From assembly GCA_032164245.1 (NCBI GenBank), contig JAVMKO010000004.1:31039626-31103625 (forward strand): a stretch of DNA of 64,000 nucleotides, read 5' to 3'. Every line of letters starts with the position of its first letter. Position 1 is the stretch's first letter. Below the pieces are notes generated by a model that did no database searches, was not told the DNA's origin, and saw only the letters and a list, made by a program, of their open reading frames with translations. Of the stretch, positions 34,246 through 46,952 are shown in pieces. This DNA is from Sternotherus odoratus (Eukaryota > Chordata > Testudines > Kinosternidae). Made by a program: the position numbers and the translations under genes.

Positions 34246-35964
34246 TACTTATAATAAGAAATACATATTAACACTTTAGCTTTTGACCACTTTATTACAG
34301 CCCTACTAGCACCAATCATGTTGAGTATGGCCTTACAAGGAGGTGGAAGATGGATTTTCTGTAATGGCTATAAAATTCTGGCCCCTATTCCAGGGGTATG
34401 AGTATAGGGCAATGACAGCAAATACTGGCATCATTTTTTCAGTCAGTGATGATTTTGGCTGATAGGTCACTCCTGTGGGTCACAAAGGCTTAGAGAACCC
34501 AGCTACTAGTGGTGTCCTGAAACTGTCCAGGCCCATGTGTCACTAGCCTGTTTGCTGTGACTGTACCAGTCAAACTCATTGTAGAGTGACTTGGGAAAAT
34601 GTCCCATGGAATAAAAAATAGGTTGCCATCCCTGGAAACCTTTAGGAGAGGATTGTGGAGTTTCTCCATGAAAGTTTCATTGAGATCTCCAGGAGGATAA
34701 AAATAACATCCTATTCACGTAAACAAAGTGTTCAAAGTGGTCCCACCTTACTAGTCCAGATACAGAATGAAAAGAAGATGACAATGCTACCTGAGCATAA
34801 GACACTGAATAATGTAAATAGAGTAATCGGACTGCTATAGTAATGTTCAATAATTTGCTTTGAATTGACTTCCTAACTATTGATGTTTATCAAAATATAC
34901 TCTGAAAGTTGATACCTTTGTCTTGGAGATGGGCCAGGAACAATCTTTAAATGGGAGTGAGAGAGAAGGAGGAAGGGAAAGCAAATAAAGCAGTGTAAGA
35001 AAAAAAGTGATGTATACACTTACCTGAGCTCCCTTCTTTTCATCTGTAGGTTTATCCTCCCTCGCTTAGTGTGACAAGTTAGATTCCTGCTGAGTTTCAA
35101 ACAGGTCTTGGTTCATGGCATGGTTGGAGTGCCCCATAATCTGAGACATAAGATACATTTAATTGACAAAATATATTGAACATACTTCACTTGACATCTA
35201 CTACTCTTTTTGCATGGTTCTGTGTTTATTTTGGGGCAGCGTTAATCAGCTCTCATGGCCTACATTACCAGACACTCTTCCTAGATGGGAAAGCAAAGAC
35301 TTAAACTTTAGTAGCCAATAAGACTCCAGTATCATCAGTAAGAGTCTGCATATTTTACTCACATGTGGACCTTTCCAACTTCTATTACAGTCAACACAAA
35401 AGGCTCCTTAAAAGGCTCTGAATTGGGGTTAAACTCATGCAATCTAGGCATGTACAATCTCCCATTAAAGTCAATGGAAGTCTTTTTGTTGATTTCAGTG
35501 GAAATTGGATTGGACCTTCTAAGGGTACCTCTACACAGAAAAAGGTGTGCATGGATTAGCCTACCTGAGTTACTTTGAATATAATCCAGGCATCATTATA
35601 ATAAGTAGCAGCAAAGTAAGCACAGCATGGACTTCAGAACAGACAAGTGAGCTGAGAAGGTACCCAGGTTCCATTCTGGGATTGTACTGCCCATGGTGCT
35701 CTATCTTCATTGCTATTTTTACCTGCTTCATTCAGGCTACCTCAGGTATGTCCACAGAAGAGCCAGATCTGCAGTCCCTACTCATATCTGCGGTGGGACT
35801 ACTAATGTGAGTAAGGGTTTTGCAGAATCAAGCCCTATCCAATATGATGAATGACTTAAATACATTCTTCACCCTTATTCCTCTCTGACAATGAGCAGTT
35901 TTAGTATCTATGCCTTTAGGTGCAGTGTATGCAGTTAGAGCATCTGGACTATTTGTTAGCAGTA
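34246..35964. other. Unassigned DNA
   Basis: No gene or clear repeat was found. Phrases like 'AAAGTCAATGGAAGTC' (35470) echo the palindromic MITE-like families, without definable ends. Confidence 0.55.
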
Positions 35965-36074
35965 CCATTAGAGCTGGTCCCAAACTGGAAAAACTTTGTG
36001 AATTTTTTTGGAAAAATATTGTTCCTATTTGAAATTTTTCAATGAAAAACTTTACAATTTTTCAGACAGCTCTA
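35965..36074. repeat. AT-rich MITE-like repeat
   Basis: ATTAGAGCTGGTC at the left and GACAGCTCTAGAT at the right are inverted ends around an AT-rich interior with GAAATTTTTC-type palindromes. It is related to 23818-24058. Confidence 0.5.
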
Positions 36075-39000
36075 GATACCGCTTTTTCAGTTTGTGCCCT
36101 TGTCACCATTCTGAGGTCCTCTGTGTTAGCGCTACTTTAGAGCCTTTTGCCATTTCACTTGACTGTACAGTAGTCTGCTTGTTGATAGACAAATATTTGT
36201 TTCCTCTTCACTGTAAGTGGACATCTATTCCCATTCATAACACAAAAATAGTTTCAGACTTTGCATTCAACCCACTATTGTCCAGCTGTTTACCAGAGTT
36301 TAAAAACCAAGCAAATAGCAATTTGTTTTGGCTGAATTAGTAATACCTTATTTTAGAGGGCACAAATAGCCATGTAATTATTCTGAATTAAGAAATTACC
36401 ATATCATTTCAGGCTCATTGCATGGATATTTATTCTCAGCAGATTACATGCTAAGTGTTACCTATAACATAAATTGTATTTTAAAAAGGAAGTGAATACA
36501 GCAGTAATCTAAACAAATGCATTATACTTCTGAAGAGCTTAAAGTCTTTAAAATAAGAAATACTTTAAAAATATTCAAAGGATAAATTTTCAGTGTGGTA
36601 CAAAAGGACTTGACATTTTTATGCACTACTGAACTGTGCTGAAGATACACCTTTCTAATGTCTATTACTTGGTTCTTTTATTGCATGGGGGAGAGTGAGT
36701 GTGAGTGTCACTCTGTAGCTGAGTGAGAACATACCGTATTTGTTCGGTTGTTTAACTGATCAGAAACAAGCAACTTTTGTCAAAATGATGTGGAGCGTAT
36801 TTTGACATGCATGTCATAAAAGCTCTTAATTTCAGGTTTATATTTTTTGTGTCACTACTTTGTGACTTTGGGATAATAATCCCTGAGTCCTGTACATTTG
36901 GGAGTAACATTAGGACAAAACAAATTTGGGGAAATCCTGCTCTGGTTTGTGCATGTATGGAATCTTGAACAACAATAATGAATCAGGGCAGTATCCCTTC
37001 ACACTGATAAAGAGAATGTTTGAGGCATGCCTGGAGAGTGTGCAGCTGACTGACACATCATACCCTCAGAAGGGAGTGATTAAGGGATGTGACCAGGCTG
37101 CTAGTGTCTATACTGCTCATTAGCATGTCCAGTCAACTTATGCTAACTGAGCATATATTGGATTGGATTGCTTTGCTGAGAGCATAGGCAGTGTTCAACT
37201 GCATATTGCAGAAGTTTATCAAGTGCCTTATCCAAGAGAAACAATGGGGATTCTTTCTACTGATTTTAGCAGGCTTTGGATGAAGGCCCAATTGCAGTAT
37301 AGCTCCTGTTGCTGGACACATAGCTGGCAAGACTCCACTCCTCCCCTTGTTCAGCTTTCTCAGATAAGGTAGGATTTTGCTATTGGTTTTCTTTTATTAT
37401 TCCAAAAGCTTATTTAATAGCTAATCTTAACACCAGTTGAAAAGATTAGCAAACAAAAGTTTGTCAAATATTTGCTCTGAGGTAGAAATTCATAAAATAA
37501 TTGCTTCTAAACTGTTAGTCATTCATAACATGATTCTATTTGCACTATATTTAGGCAATCATAATGAAACAGACTTCAGAACTTACCCTGGAGCACTTTT
37601 ATTGCTGTATTGGATTGGGAAGCTGTTATTTGCATAAATGAAATTAATAACTAAAAGAGAGAGGTGTTTGTTTTCTCTGCTACATTTGTCACAAATATGT
37701 ATCATTTGAGTAATTAACCAGGGGTTGAAAAAATACAAAAAATATGCCATTAGTATTTCATGTATTTAACTGAAAATGAATTAATAATGCAGATTTCTGT
37801 CTAGATATGCTACGTTTATTTGCAGAAAAGCATGTGTTGCTATTTGGGTGAATTAAGAAAGACAGGTAGAGAAAAGAGGGATGTTTTTTGAGACTTTTGC
37901 AGGAGTCTTGCAATATTGTTCTAGGGCTAGATTGAGACTTGAACTGTGCACCCATTCAAGGGAGCAAGGTGGCATAATAATGCTACTAAGTGGACTACTC
38001 AGACTTTAGGTACAGGTGAACAGGAAGGTGTTATGCAGGTGCGGTGACTGCATAGCCCTGGCTCTTTTGGCCGAACCCCTTTCCTGTTCAGAACAGCTGA
38101 GCTAGTGCAAGTGGTAGGGAAGGTGGTACAGGCCAACATTCCTTCCTGACTGACCCCACATCCTCTCCACTCCTGAGCTAGGAGTTAGCAGAAGAGTTGT
38201 GACTCAGAGCTTCTGAATTACAGTGCCTCCTGGATCTACTCCTGGGATGTACAGTTTACACACAACCCCTTTCTTGGGGCTATGCCTGATGTTGAAATCT
38301 AACTAATAGTTTGTTTAATTTAAAATTATTTCTTTTTTTTTCCCCTTTGGAATCTTACTTCGGCTTCAGTTACTGAAATCAGGTTAGTGAGTTCCCCCGT
38401 CTGTGAAGGCTTGGAGACATGTGATTCGTAAAGGTTTTGAGGCTGGTATGGCCAGTGACAGAGCATGGATGTTGAAGAAATATGACCACTGGCCAATAGT
38501 GCTAAATATAACCTGATGAGGATAATCTGTGTACATTTCAAATGATTTCTAGTAGAAAATTCAATTAGTGACAGTACATTCTTATGCACTTTGATGTTAC
38601 CCTTCTTATTCACCCTAAGAAAATGTACTTTGTTACAGTAAAAATCTCTCTGTTCCACCCAAACTGTTCCCAGTATTTTCCTAGCTCTTTCTGAATCAAT
38701 GGTTAGAACTATTAACTGGGAAAGGGAACCTTCCCCTTCAGTGCATCTCTCCAGTCCTGATAAACACTCTAATAGAAGAGGCAAGTGTAGACATGTACTC
38801 TCTTACAGTTCATCTTCATAATATATCAATAGATGGCAGTAGCTGAATTCTCATCTAGAAAATGTCTTAATTGGGTCCTTATAAGGAAAAAAAAATAGAT
38901 GCACCATTTGGACTTTAAAAAACTAATTTGTGCTTTCATAAATCAGGGTCAATGTGCAATTTAGTTCATGCCAAAACCACTGTTATCAAATTTCATAGCA

Positions 39001-39484
39001 CAGCACCAGTTTTGCTGCAGGCCACAAACTTTAGGACACCATGGGTTCGGCGAGGGACCAGAGACAAAGGTCAGCTAAATTCTATTAATATTTTTATTGG
39101 AACTGAGCTGCAGACCTGTTACTCACCAGATGGTCACGTTGATTTATTTCCATCCACATTGCAAATACTAAAACATCATTTCCAGTCAAAAAGTGTAAAC
39201 AAGTCCGGTTCCCACAAGGAACAATTCCTGTTGGGCTTGCTCTGAATCTTTCTTATTCATGGACACCCATAAATTACATTACATTTGTCCACACAATTTT
39301 CTTTCATTAACTACAAAGTGACAAAATTAACATACTGTATAGCACAAACCTGGGTTTTTTTTTACTGTACCACTATGTCTGGATTTCATAGAAGTAACAC
39401 CATAATTTACTGTATAATTACTAGTGTTTCCAGTGAATTTATCCCAAAGAGCTAGAAAATTATTTTATAGCATTTGGTACAGAT
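36075..39484. other. Unassigned DNA
   Basis: No gene is supported. The 152-residue minus-strand frame at 38326-38784 has no recognised domain and is near chance length. A GC-richer block around 37980-38290 may be an unclassified repeat. Confidence 0.5.
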
Positions 39485-39668
39485 TTTGAAAGTGCAATTT
39501 TTTTAAAGTGCTTAAGAAGCTTAAACAACTAACTCCCATTAATGTCAAAGTTCTAAAGTACTCAAAGCAATGGGAATTAGATGCTTCACCAATGTAGCTA
39601 CTTTTGAAAAATTCACTGGACAGCTATTTTCATTTTTTGGTACCTAAATACCTTTAAAAATCTAGCCC
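39485..39668. repeat. Palindromic MITE-like repeat
   Basis: 'TTTGAAAGTGCAATT' and 'AGTGCTTAAG' at the left and 'CCTAAATACCTTTAAAAATC' with 'TAGCCCTTT' at the right follow the wording of the repeat at 15251. The class is not settled. Confidence 0.4.
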
Positions 39669-39728
39669 TTTATTAGTAAGAGTTTTACCCAGCAATAGAG
39701 CTGGAATCAGAATTTTAATTTTGTGGGA

Positions 39729-41035
39729 AATTCATAGAATGGTAAAATCAGAATATTAGGGTTAGAAGAGACTTCAGGAGGTCATCTAGTTCAATCCCCT
39801 GCTCAAAACAGGACCAACAACAACTAAATCATACCATCCAGGGCTTTGTCAAGCTGGACCTTAAAAACTTCTAAGGATGGAGATTCCACCACCTCCCTAG
39901 GTAACCCAATCTGGTGTTTCACCACCTGCCTAGTGAAATACTATTTCCTAATATCCAACCTAGACCTCCACCACTGCAACTTGAGACCTTTGCTTCTTGT
40001 TCTGTCATTTGCCACCATGAAAACAGCCTAGCTCCATCCTCTTTGGAACATCCCTGCAGGTAGTTGAAGGGTGCTATCAAATCCCTCCCCCCCCCCCCCG
40101 CCTTCTCTTCTGTAGACTAAATAACCCCAGTTCCCTCAGCCTCTCCTCGTAAGTCATGTCCCCAGCCCCCTACTCATTTTTTTTGCCCTCTGCTGGACTT
40201 TCTCCAATTTGTCCACATGTCTTCTGTAGTGTGTGGGGGGGGTCCAAAATGAGATGCAATACTCCCAGATGTGGCCTCCCTAGTGCTGAATAGAGGGGAA
40301 TAATCACTTACTTCAATCTGCTGGCAAGGCTCCCACTAATACAGACCAATATGCCATTAGCCTTTTTGGTAACAAGGGCACAATGCTGACTCGTATTCAG
40401 CTTCTTGTCCACAGTAATCCCCAGATCCTTTTCTGCAGAACTGCTGTTTAGCCAGTTGGTCCCCAGCCTGTAGCAGCGCATGGGATTCTTCTTTCCTTAA
40501 TGCACTTGCTGAGGGTGCAATTCATCCCATCATCCAGATAATTAATAAGGATGTTGTCCAAAACCTGGCTCAGGTCTGACCCCCAGGGCACTCTGCTTGA
40601 CACTGGCTGCCAACTAGACATTGAGTCCATGATCGTTACCAACTGAGACCAGCAATCTAGCTAGCTTTCTATCCACCTTGCAGTCCATCAATCCAATCAA
40701 TACTTCTTTATTTTGCTGGCAAGAATATTGTGGGAGACCATATTAAAAGCTTTGCTAAAGTCAAGATATATCACATCCACTGCTTTTCCCATATCCACAG
40801 TTATCTCATTATAGAAGGCAATCAGATTGGTCAGGTATGACTTGACTTTGGTGAATCCATGTTGACTGTTCCTAATCATAACCCTCTCCTCAACATGCTT
40901 CAAAATGTATTCCTTGAGGACCTGCTCCATGATTTTGCCAGGGATTGAAGTGAGGCTCACCAGACTGTAGTTCCCCGGGTTCTCTTTCTTCCCTTTTTTA
41001 AAATATGGGCACTATATTTGCTTTTTTCCAATCAT
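39729..41035 (-). mobile_element. CR1 LINE fragment with RT remnant
   Basis: The 5' side, near 41035, begins in the ORF2 segment that precedes the RT ('KKGRKRE', 'NYSLV'). The frame 40697-40960 then carries 'SLTSIPGKIMEQVLKEYILK', 'NSQHGFTKVKSYLTNL' and 'YLDFSKAFNMVSHNIL', classic CR1 RT blocks with the first catalytic Asp in LDFSKAF. The C-terminal region and 3' UTR follow, and the element ends in TTCTATGAA near 39729. A 13- to 15-C run lies at 40086-40099. It is 5'-truncated and inactive. Its 3' end resembles the copy at 63512-64000. Confidence 0.88.
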
Positions 41036-41301
41036 CACACTCAGACTGTGAAAACATTGTGATGCGTTTTCAGGGTTTTTTTAAAATTCCAACCAGGTAT
41101 ATTTAATATTATTTGTCACACATGTCACATGGAATTGGTTCTATTTTCTTGATTGGCTGAGTCTACTTCACATGATCAGGAAGGTTAGAAGAAGCCATTC
41201 ATATTCTCAAAATCAATGATTGAATTTTGTATGCTCCATTTGAGCCAGTTGGGGAATACTGCCTCTTGTAGGTGGCAGGTGCACTATTCTCCACTGTAAT
41301 A
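41036..41301. other. Unassigned DNA
   Basis: No gene or clear repeat was found between the CR1 truncation point and the tandem duplication. Confidence 0.5.
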
Positions 41302-41540
41302 TGGAGAGATGGATCATCCACAACTCTGATACTATTCAGCCACCTTTCTCATAAATTGTGACACACTAGGGAGAGGTAATGATTGTTTGTTGGGGAAGAT
41401 CTGTTGCAGCCAGAGGAATCTGGAGAGATGGAGAGATCCACAACTCTGATACTATTCAGCCACCTTTCTCATAAATTGTGACACACTAGGGAGAGGTAAT
41501 GGTTGTTTGTTGAGGAAGATCTATTGCAGCCAGAGGAATC
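41302..41540. repeat. Tandem duplication of 119/120 bp
   Basis: Copy 1 (41302-41420) and copy 2 (41421-41540) are directly adjacent and differ at only a handful of positions. Shared blocks such as CACAACTCTGATACTATTCA recur exactly 120 bp apart. The high identity points to a recent local duplication. Confidence 0.95.
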
Positions 41541-42715
41541 TAACTGTACGTGTGTGTAACTCCATAATATTGCTGTGTACCTTTTCTTCTCCCTACATTC
41601 TACAACCTGTAATTCAGTGTCATTCCCAAATCTCAGAAGTACTTCTCTAAGTATAATTTAAGTTATAGGACGCTCGTGCACTTTCCCAGTACTCATTGTC
41701 ATTTCTTGAAATTCTGGAACCAAACCAAGAGAAGGTTTTCCCAGGAATTATTTCTGAAATGTAGTGACACACAAAGAGGGAAGTAAAGATATTTACTTCC
41801 TTCTAAACTTTTCTACTGTTGGTGTTCAGAGCCTTCTAGAATGCTAACTACATCGTAATCGATAGTCTGCTAAAAAATCAAGTTAGTCCTTTTTACACAA
41901 TGTATGATTAACCAGTGGAACTTACTGCCACAAAATCTGTGGCCAACAGCTTGATCTGATTTTTTTTAATAGGCATTTATGTGGTTAAGAGCATTCATAA
42001 TTATATAAGTTATGATATAAATATATGAGGAATATGAATCATCAGGCTTCAAACCAAAAGGCATAATCCAACAGGTAGACAAACTTTTCATACGTGCATT
42101 GTCCATTTCTTGAACCTTCCCCTGAAGCAGCTGGTACCGGGTACTATCAGAAACTGAATAGTGGAGTAGCTGAACCTATTGCCTGGGGTTCATATGGTAA
42201 TTCCTATGTTCTTAGAATGACATGGCACAAGTTGAAACTTTCTCCCATCTTTATTTGACACATTCTTCTGGAATGTAAATATATCATATGTCCTAACTTT
42301 AAAAATCCATGTATACAGAATCTTACCAGTGACATGAAGATGGCCTCCTAAAATACAACATAATGCACATTTATGAGAATATTGAATGTAAAGACTAATT
42401 GGAAAAGTACGCTTAAAAAGGCATAATGTTATATTTTATTTCTATATGTTTGTTATTTAAGTAGCTGCAATAGATGATATTCACAAAGAGTGAAGCCTTT
42501 TTTCTGCTCTTTTAGAATACCTGTTTGATTATTTAATATTCCGTGCATTATGCCCATACTAGCAAATTATCAAAATGTGAATCATCCTACATCCTTGAAT
42601 CAGCACAGGCTTATTTTAGCACAGAGCTCATGTTGTATCTGGGTAGTTCTTCATGCTTCTTTCCATCATTTAAAAACAAATGTGGGGCTGATTTTGCACT
42701 CCATTACTACTGTTT
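41541..42715. other. Unassigned AT-rich DNA
   Basis: No gene or clear repeat was found. Confidence 0.6.
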
Positions 42716-42805
42716 TAGGCCCTGATCCTGTTGAAATCAGTGGGATTACTCTTGTGCTTAAAGTTATTCACATGAGTAAAAAAGTCCAGGACTGGGGGTT
42801 TGTAC
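42716..42805. repeat. Palindromic MITE-like repeat ('GCCCTGATCCTG' family)
   Basis: GGCCCTGATCCTGTTG at the left and 'AAGTCCAGGACTGGGGG' at the right are inverted ends. 'TTACTCTTGTGC' and 'TTCACATGAGTAA' are inverted internal segments. It resembles the repeat at 17987. Confidence 0.45.
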
Positions 42806-44728
42806 TGGTGTAGCTCCTCTGATGCCAATGGAGTCACTCTAAAGTATATCAAGAGTACCATGATGGAAAATCAAGCTCGGTGACTCTTAAAGTGGTTTTA
42901 GATTTAGAAAATTTACAGGGAATTGCCACTTGCTACTCTTTTTTGCTGTCAATTTATCCTGAGGAAAAAAAAAAGAGATGGCAAACTTGTCGTACCATGA
43001 CTTTTACTTCAGTTGGATTTATTACAAATTCTGCTGTTCTTTTAGCTTTAGAATTATACATGGGAGTTGTATTATAGGACTCCTCAAAGCACTATCATCA
43101 GAATCCCAGATGCTAGTTAACAATCAAATTATGATTTAATTTAATCTGTTTTTTCTATTTCCATTTCTTTTCTTCCAGTAAGTGGATACAAGGGAAAAAT
43201 GGGTTAACAATGCTGGAGGCAGTGTGAATAGGCAGTTTTGTGACCACCTTGTTCTCCCTTCCCCTGAGCCTCCAAGTTTGCCTAAAATGTGCAGGTATTA
43301 TTGTGTGAGAACTGCTTGGGAGATGGGCAAACCTTCTGATGTTTGAGGTTTTTCTAACCTTTCAAACTTCTCTGTTGAGTCAGAAAGTTCACAATGGGAG
43401 TTTGGGTTCGCAAACCTGTTTTCCTATCATTTAAGACCAGACCTTATTTTCCACTTGCTTTAATCACTTTGTGGTTGGGAAGGGGGAGAGGGGAGGTTCT
43501 TCCCAATGGGGTTCCTCTGTTGTGCAGAGCTGCCACTTCCATTTTTGGGCCCCTCATACCCAAAGATAGCTGAGGCATGGCCTTTTTATAGGCTACTCTC
43601 CTGGAGAGGGGTGACTCCAGTGAGGATGGGAGGAATGAACTCACAAACTCCACCCCTATAAATCTCTCTCTAGTGACCCCCCTCACTGTTGCTATTACTG
43701 GGCTTCCTCTTCCTCCTGGGAGAGCTGGAAACATTCATAGGCAGCATCTGGAGCGGTTGAAAATCTATCCCCATGTAGCAGGAAATAGCAAGTGAAAAGG
43801 AAGGCACTCAGGCTGAGATCTTAACTCTTTCACCTGTAAACATTGGGCCACATTCTCCCAATCTCACTTCCACAGAGTTGTAACTTATTCCTGGACAAGT
43901 TCCACTGAAATCAACTGGAAATACCTCAGAAAAGCTTCTTCTCTGCAGGAATAATGAGTGCATGATTGAGCCCATTATTATTAACATAAAGGAAATCTCC
44001 TTAGAATTGAATAGGAATACAACCAATATGGCTAGATAGAAATTCCTCTAAAAACCCAATAGAATAGAAGATGATTTGCCTTCCTCTCCTGAACTGTGCT
44101 ACACAGTCCTACAACAGGGATATAATTTTCTATAATATTCTGTAGGATTTTTCCAAACGGATGGTGGTGGTTATTGAATAACGGCTAGATTGTTACAGCC
44201 AGTACTCAGCAACACAGGTCAGCAGTGAGAAGATTTCCATGCTTCCCCAACTGACTTTGCTCAGATTGTGACTCCAGCTAATGGGAGGAGAACAGGGGCT
44301 ACTCGTGCTCTTTCTAATATGAGCCAGTAGGTGTGTGTATTGGGCAGGGGGGGGGGGGGAGGGGGAAGAGGGGGGAAGGACAGAGGGTGGCAGTAGCATG
44401 GCCCTGGCTCTAGCTCCAATTTAATGGCCAGAGTTACTGTGTCAGTGAACAGAAAGGAATTATCTGCTTGCAAAAATGAGTAAATAAATTTACTGCCCCA
44501 CCTCCAGAGTGAGTGAGAAGCCATAAGGAATTCTGATCAAGAATCACAGCTTGTTCTCTGGCGTATACCTGGGTGGGTGCAGCTATGTATTCCCTCCTTA
44601 CTCGGGGCTTACAATCTAAGTGCTAACTATATGGTTACTATTGTGCAAAACTTATGCTATTGCTTATTTAGATATTTAAATAAAAGGTACATGTTTACAA
44701 ATACATTAATTATGCCTTGACTTTAGGT
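42806..44728. other. Unassigned DNA with a G-run
   Basis: No gene is supported. A G-rich tract lies at 44346-44380. The segment 43840-43985 has the 'CCACATTCTCCC' and 'ACTGAAATCAACTGG' wording of the palindromic repeats. The 96-residue frame at 43444-43734 has no recognised domain. Confidence 0.5.
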
Positions 44729-45141
44729 CAGGGGTCTCAAACATGCGGCCCGGGGGCCGCATGTGGCCCGCGAAGCCCTTCCCTGGGCCTGCCAGGCTTC
44801 CTGTTCCCCCCCCCCCCCCTAGCAGTTTGCGGGAGGGAGGGGCCAGAAGCAGAGGCTTCTCTGCTGCCTGGCTGGGCCACGCGTGTTTCTAGCTCTGGGC
44901 TTCCTATATTGCTCTTGCTTTGTTTGCCAAACAGCTGTTGGTGGTGCCTAGCGCTTTCCAGGAGGGAATGGGAGCTGCGTGCTCAGAGGAGGAGGTGGGG
45001 CAGGGGTGGGACCTCTTGGAAGGGGTGGAGTGGGGGCGGAGCTGGGGCAGCGAGGGCAGGGTGTGTGTCAGTGGTGCGGCCCTCGGGCCAGTGCACTAGT
45101 CCTCATGCGGCCCTCATGGTCATTTGAGTTTGAGACCCCTG
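44729..45141. mobile_element. hAT-type MITE with perfect 8-bp target duplication
   Basis: The ends are CAGGGGTCTCAAAC (left) and GTTTGAGACCCCTG (right), a 14-bp perfect terminal inverted repeat. CTTTAGGT flanks it on both sides (44721-44728 and 45142-45149), the 8-bp duplication typical of hAT. The interior is GC-rich with many CpGs and has no transposase. The intact duplication and ends indicate a relatively young insertion. The 136-residue plus-strand frame across it is not a gene. Confidence 0.92.
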
Positions 45142-45149
45142 CTTTAGGT

Positions 45150-46187
45150 AAGACGAAGAGAGCAAGAACAGAAAAACAGAAAAGATTAGCTGAGATTTCA
45201 TGGTAAGTGTATTTATTTTGTTTTTTGCAGGGGTTTTGGGTTGTGTGTCCTGAAACAATAGAGGTTTTCATTGAGGATGGCAAGTTTGCAGAGCTTCTCT
45301 CTGAACCCTCTTAGGGTTCTGTTGTAATGATAATTATGAGTTAGGGCACCCAGAGTCTTGTATAGGTCACTGAGATATTATTAGTTACATTAAAATAAAT
45401 GGAGATATAAACCTCAGTCTGCTGTAAACTCCCATTGACAACTGCTTCTGCCAATATGTAACACAGTGCTCCTACAAAAAATTGAGACAACCTAAAATTT
45501 AATGTACAGTTGGTTGGGAAATAAGAACCCTGCGATTCTACATCCCTTAATTAAAGCCTAAGCTCCTCTTGGTTTCTTCCTACATATGTTTCAAGGACAA
45601 ATTATCTAAGGGATATAAAACCGAAAATGTTTCAGAAATCTTGAGTGGTTTTTTTTCTTAGAAATGGACCCAACCTCGCTCTGTTAGAATCGTACTAAAT
45701 CAGTGTTTCTCTGTGAGTTAGCTTAATGCACTTGATAGAAAAGGAAAGCATTATTGCAGCTGGGACTGTTGACCATTCACTCCTGAAAGGTGTTAAGAGC
45801 CTTCTGCAAAGTGCTTGCTTCCAGTGGGAGTTGAGGCACCTTTCAGAACTGGGCATAAGGTTTTTAGAATTATAAGATGAAAAAATAAACAATCCGTATA
45901 AAAGCTATGTTGTCTACATTCTGCTTTTGTGAGTGTAAACAGCATGTTAAAGCCAAATGCATCATTTAAAAAAAATCTTGAGTTTTCCAGCAATACACTT
46001 GTCATAATCTCCCCAGTAAGCAATATGAGGATCTGCCTTCTTGCTGTTTACAGGCCTTTTTCACTTTCTGTGAAAATATTTGTATTTTAAAAATAACTCA
46101 CCGCTTTTTGTAGGTTTTACATAGGATAAATATCAGCACACTAATGTGTATCATGTACTGTTTCACTTAGTTCACTGCCTTTAATGT
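45150..46187. other. Unassigned DNA
   Basis: No gene or clear repeat was found. Confidence 0.55.
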
Positions 46188-46192
46188 ATTAG

Positions 46193-46947
46193 TGTCATGA
46201 GTGTGAAGTGTCTTGGAGTGCTCTTTTACCTGTTGGGGATTAACTGAGGGGGGGTAACGTCAGAGTAGCCCACCTGGAAAAAGAACCAGGAAGTCAGTTA
46301 GTTTGTCCCGGAGCTTTTGGGCTAGCTCAACCTTTTTTCCAGCTATGGAAGCTCTTTTCCCCTCTCCTAGTTTTGGGAGAGATGGAGCACCCTTCTATTT
46401 CTAAGATTAGACTAACTGTGAGTAGCATATTGATCTCATAAGTTTTGTACCTGATTTAGAGTGTCACTAACCTTCCAGGGGGTAAAATCCTAAGGGAGGG
46501 ATTAGAAAGCTTTATATCTGTGAAGTTGTATTAAGTGTATGCTTTGTTCTCTTTTCTTTATTAAACCTTTTTTGTTATAAAAAGCATTTGGTTATTCCCC
46601 TAAAGTTGTTCTAGCTTTGGATTTGACCCAGTTCCCGGGCAGGGGGGTCTGTGCATCTAAGTCTCTCTCCTGAGAGCAGGGGGGAGAAGTGGTGGCTGGA
46701 AGCCTAAGTTCTTTTCTCTCTCAAGTGGCTTAAGGGAGAGAGGGGGGTGACAAGGTACCCCACCCCATAGTCTTGGGGTGATTAATGAGTGGTGGCAGCA
46801 GAACCCCAATTCCCAACTGGTAGAGTGTGGGTTTTGGGGTCGAAAAGACTTAACTTAGGCTGGGGAAGCAGCTTACAGTTAAGGGGTCAGTAAGAGACTC
46901 CCCTCTGTTACCCCAGTGTTAGAGAGGGGGGAGGTTTTCTCTTCACA
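46193..46947. mobile_element. Solo LTR
   Basis: The 755-bp element begins TGTCATGAGTGTGAAG and ends CTCTTCACA, giving TG...CA termini with a short TGTGAAG/CTTCACA inverted match. ATTAG flanks both sides (46188-46192 and 46948-46952), a 5-bp target duplication. A 'TTTATTAAACC' polyadenylation-like signal lies near 46557. There is no internal coding region. Such structures arise when the two LTRs of a retrovirus-like or Gypsy-like element recombine. The class cannot be settled from the LTR alone, and transcription direction is inferred as plus only from the polyA-like signal. Confidence 0.72.
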
Positions 46948-46952
46948 ATTAG

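Noticed and set aside
46787..46801. TGGTGGCAGCAG as a retroviral primer-binding site
   Set aside because: It lies inside the element bounded by ATTAG duplications and is not followed by an internal region.
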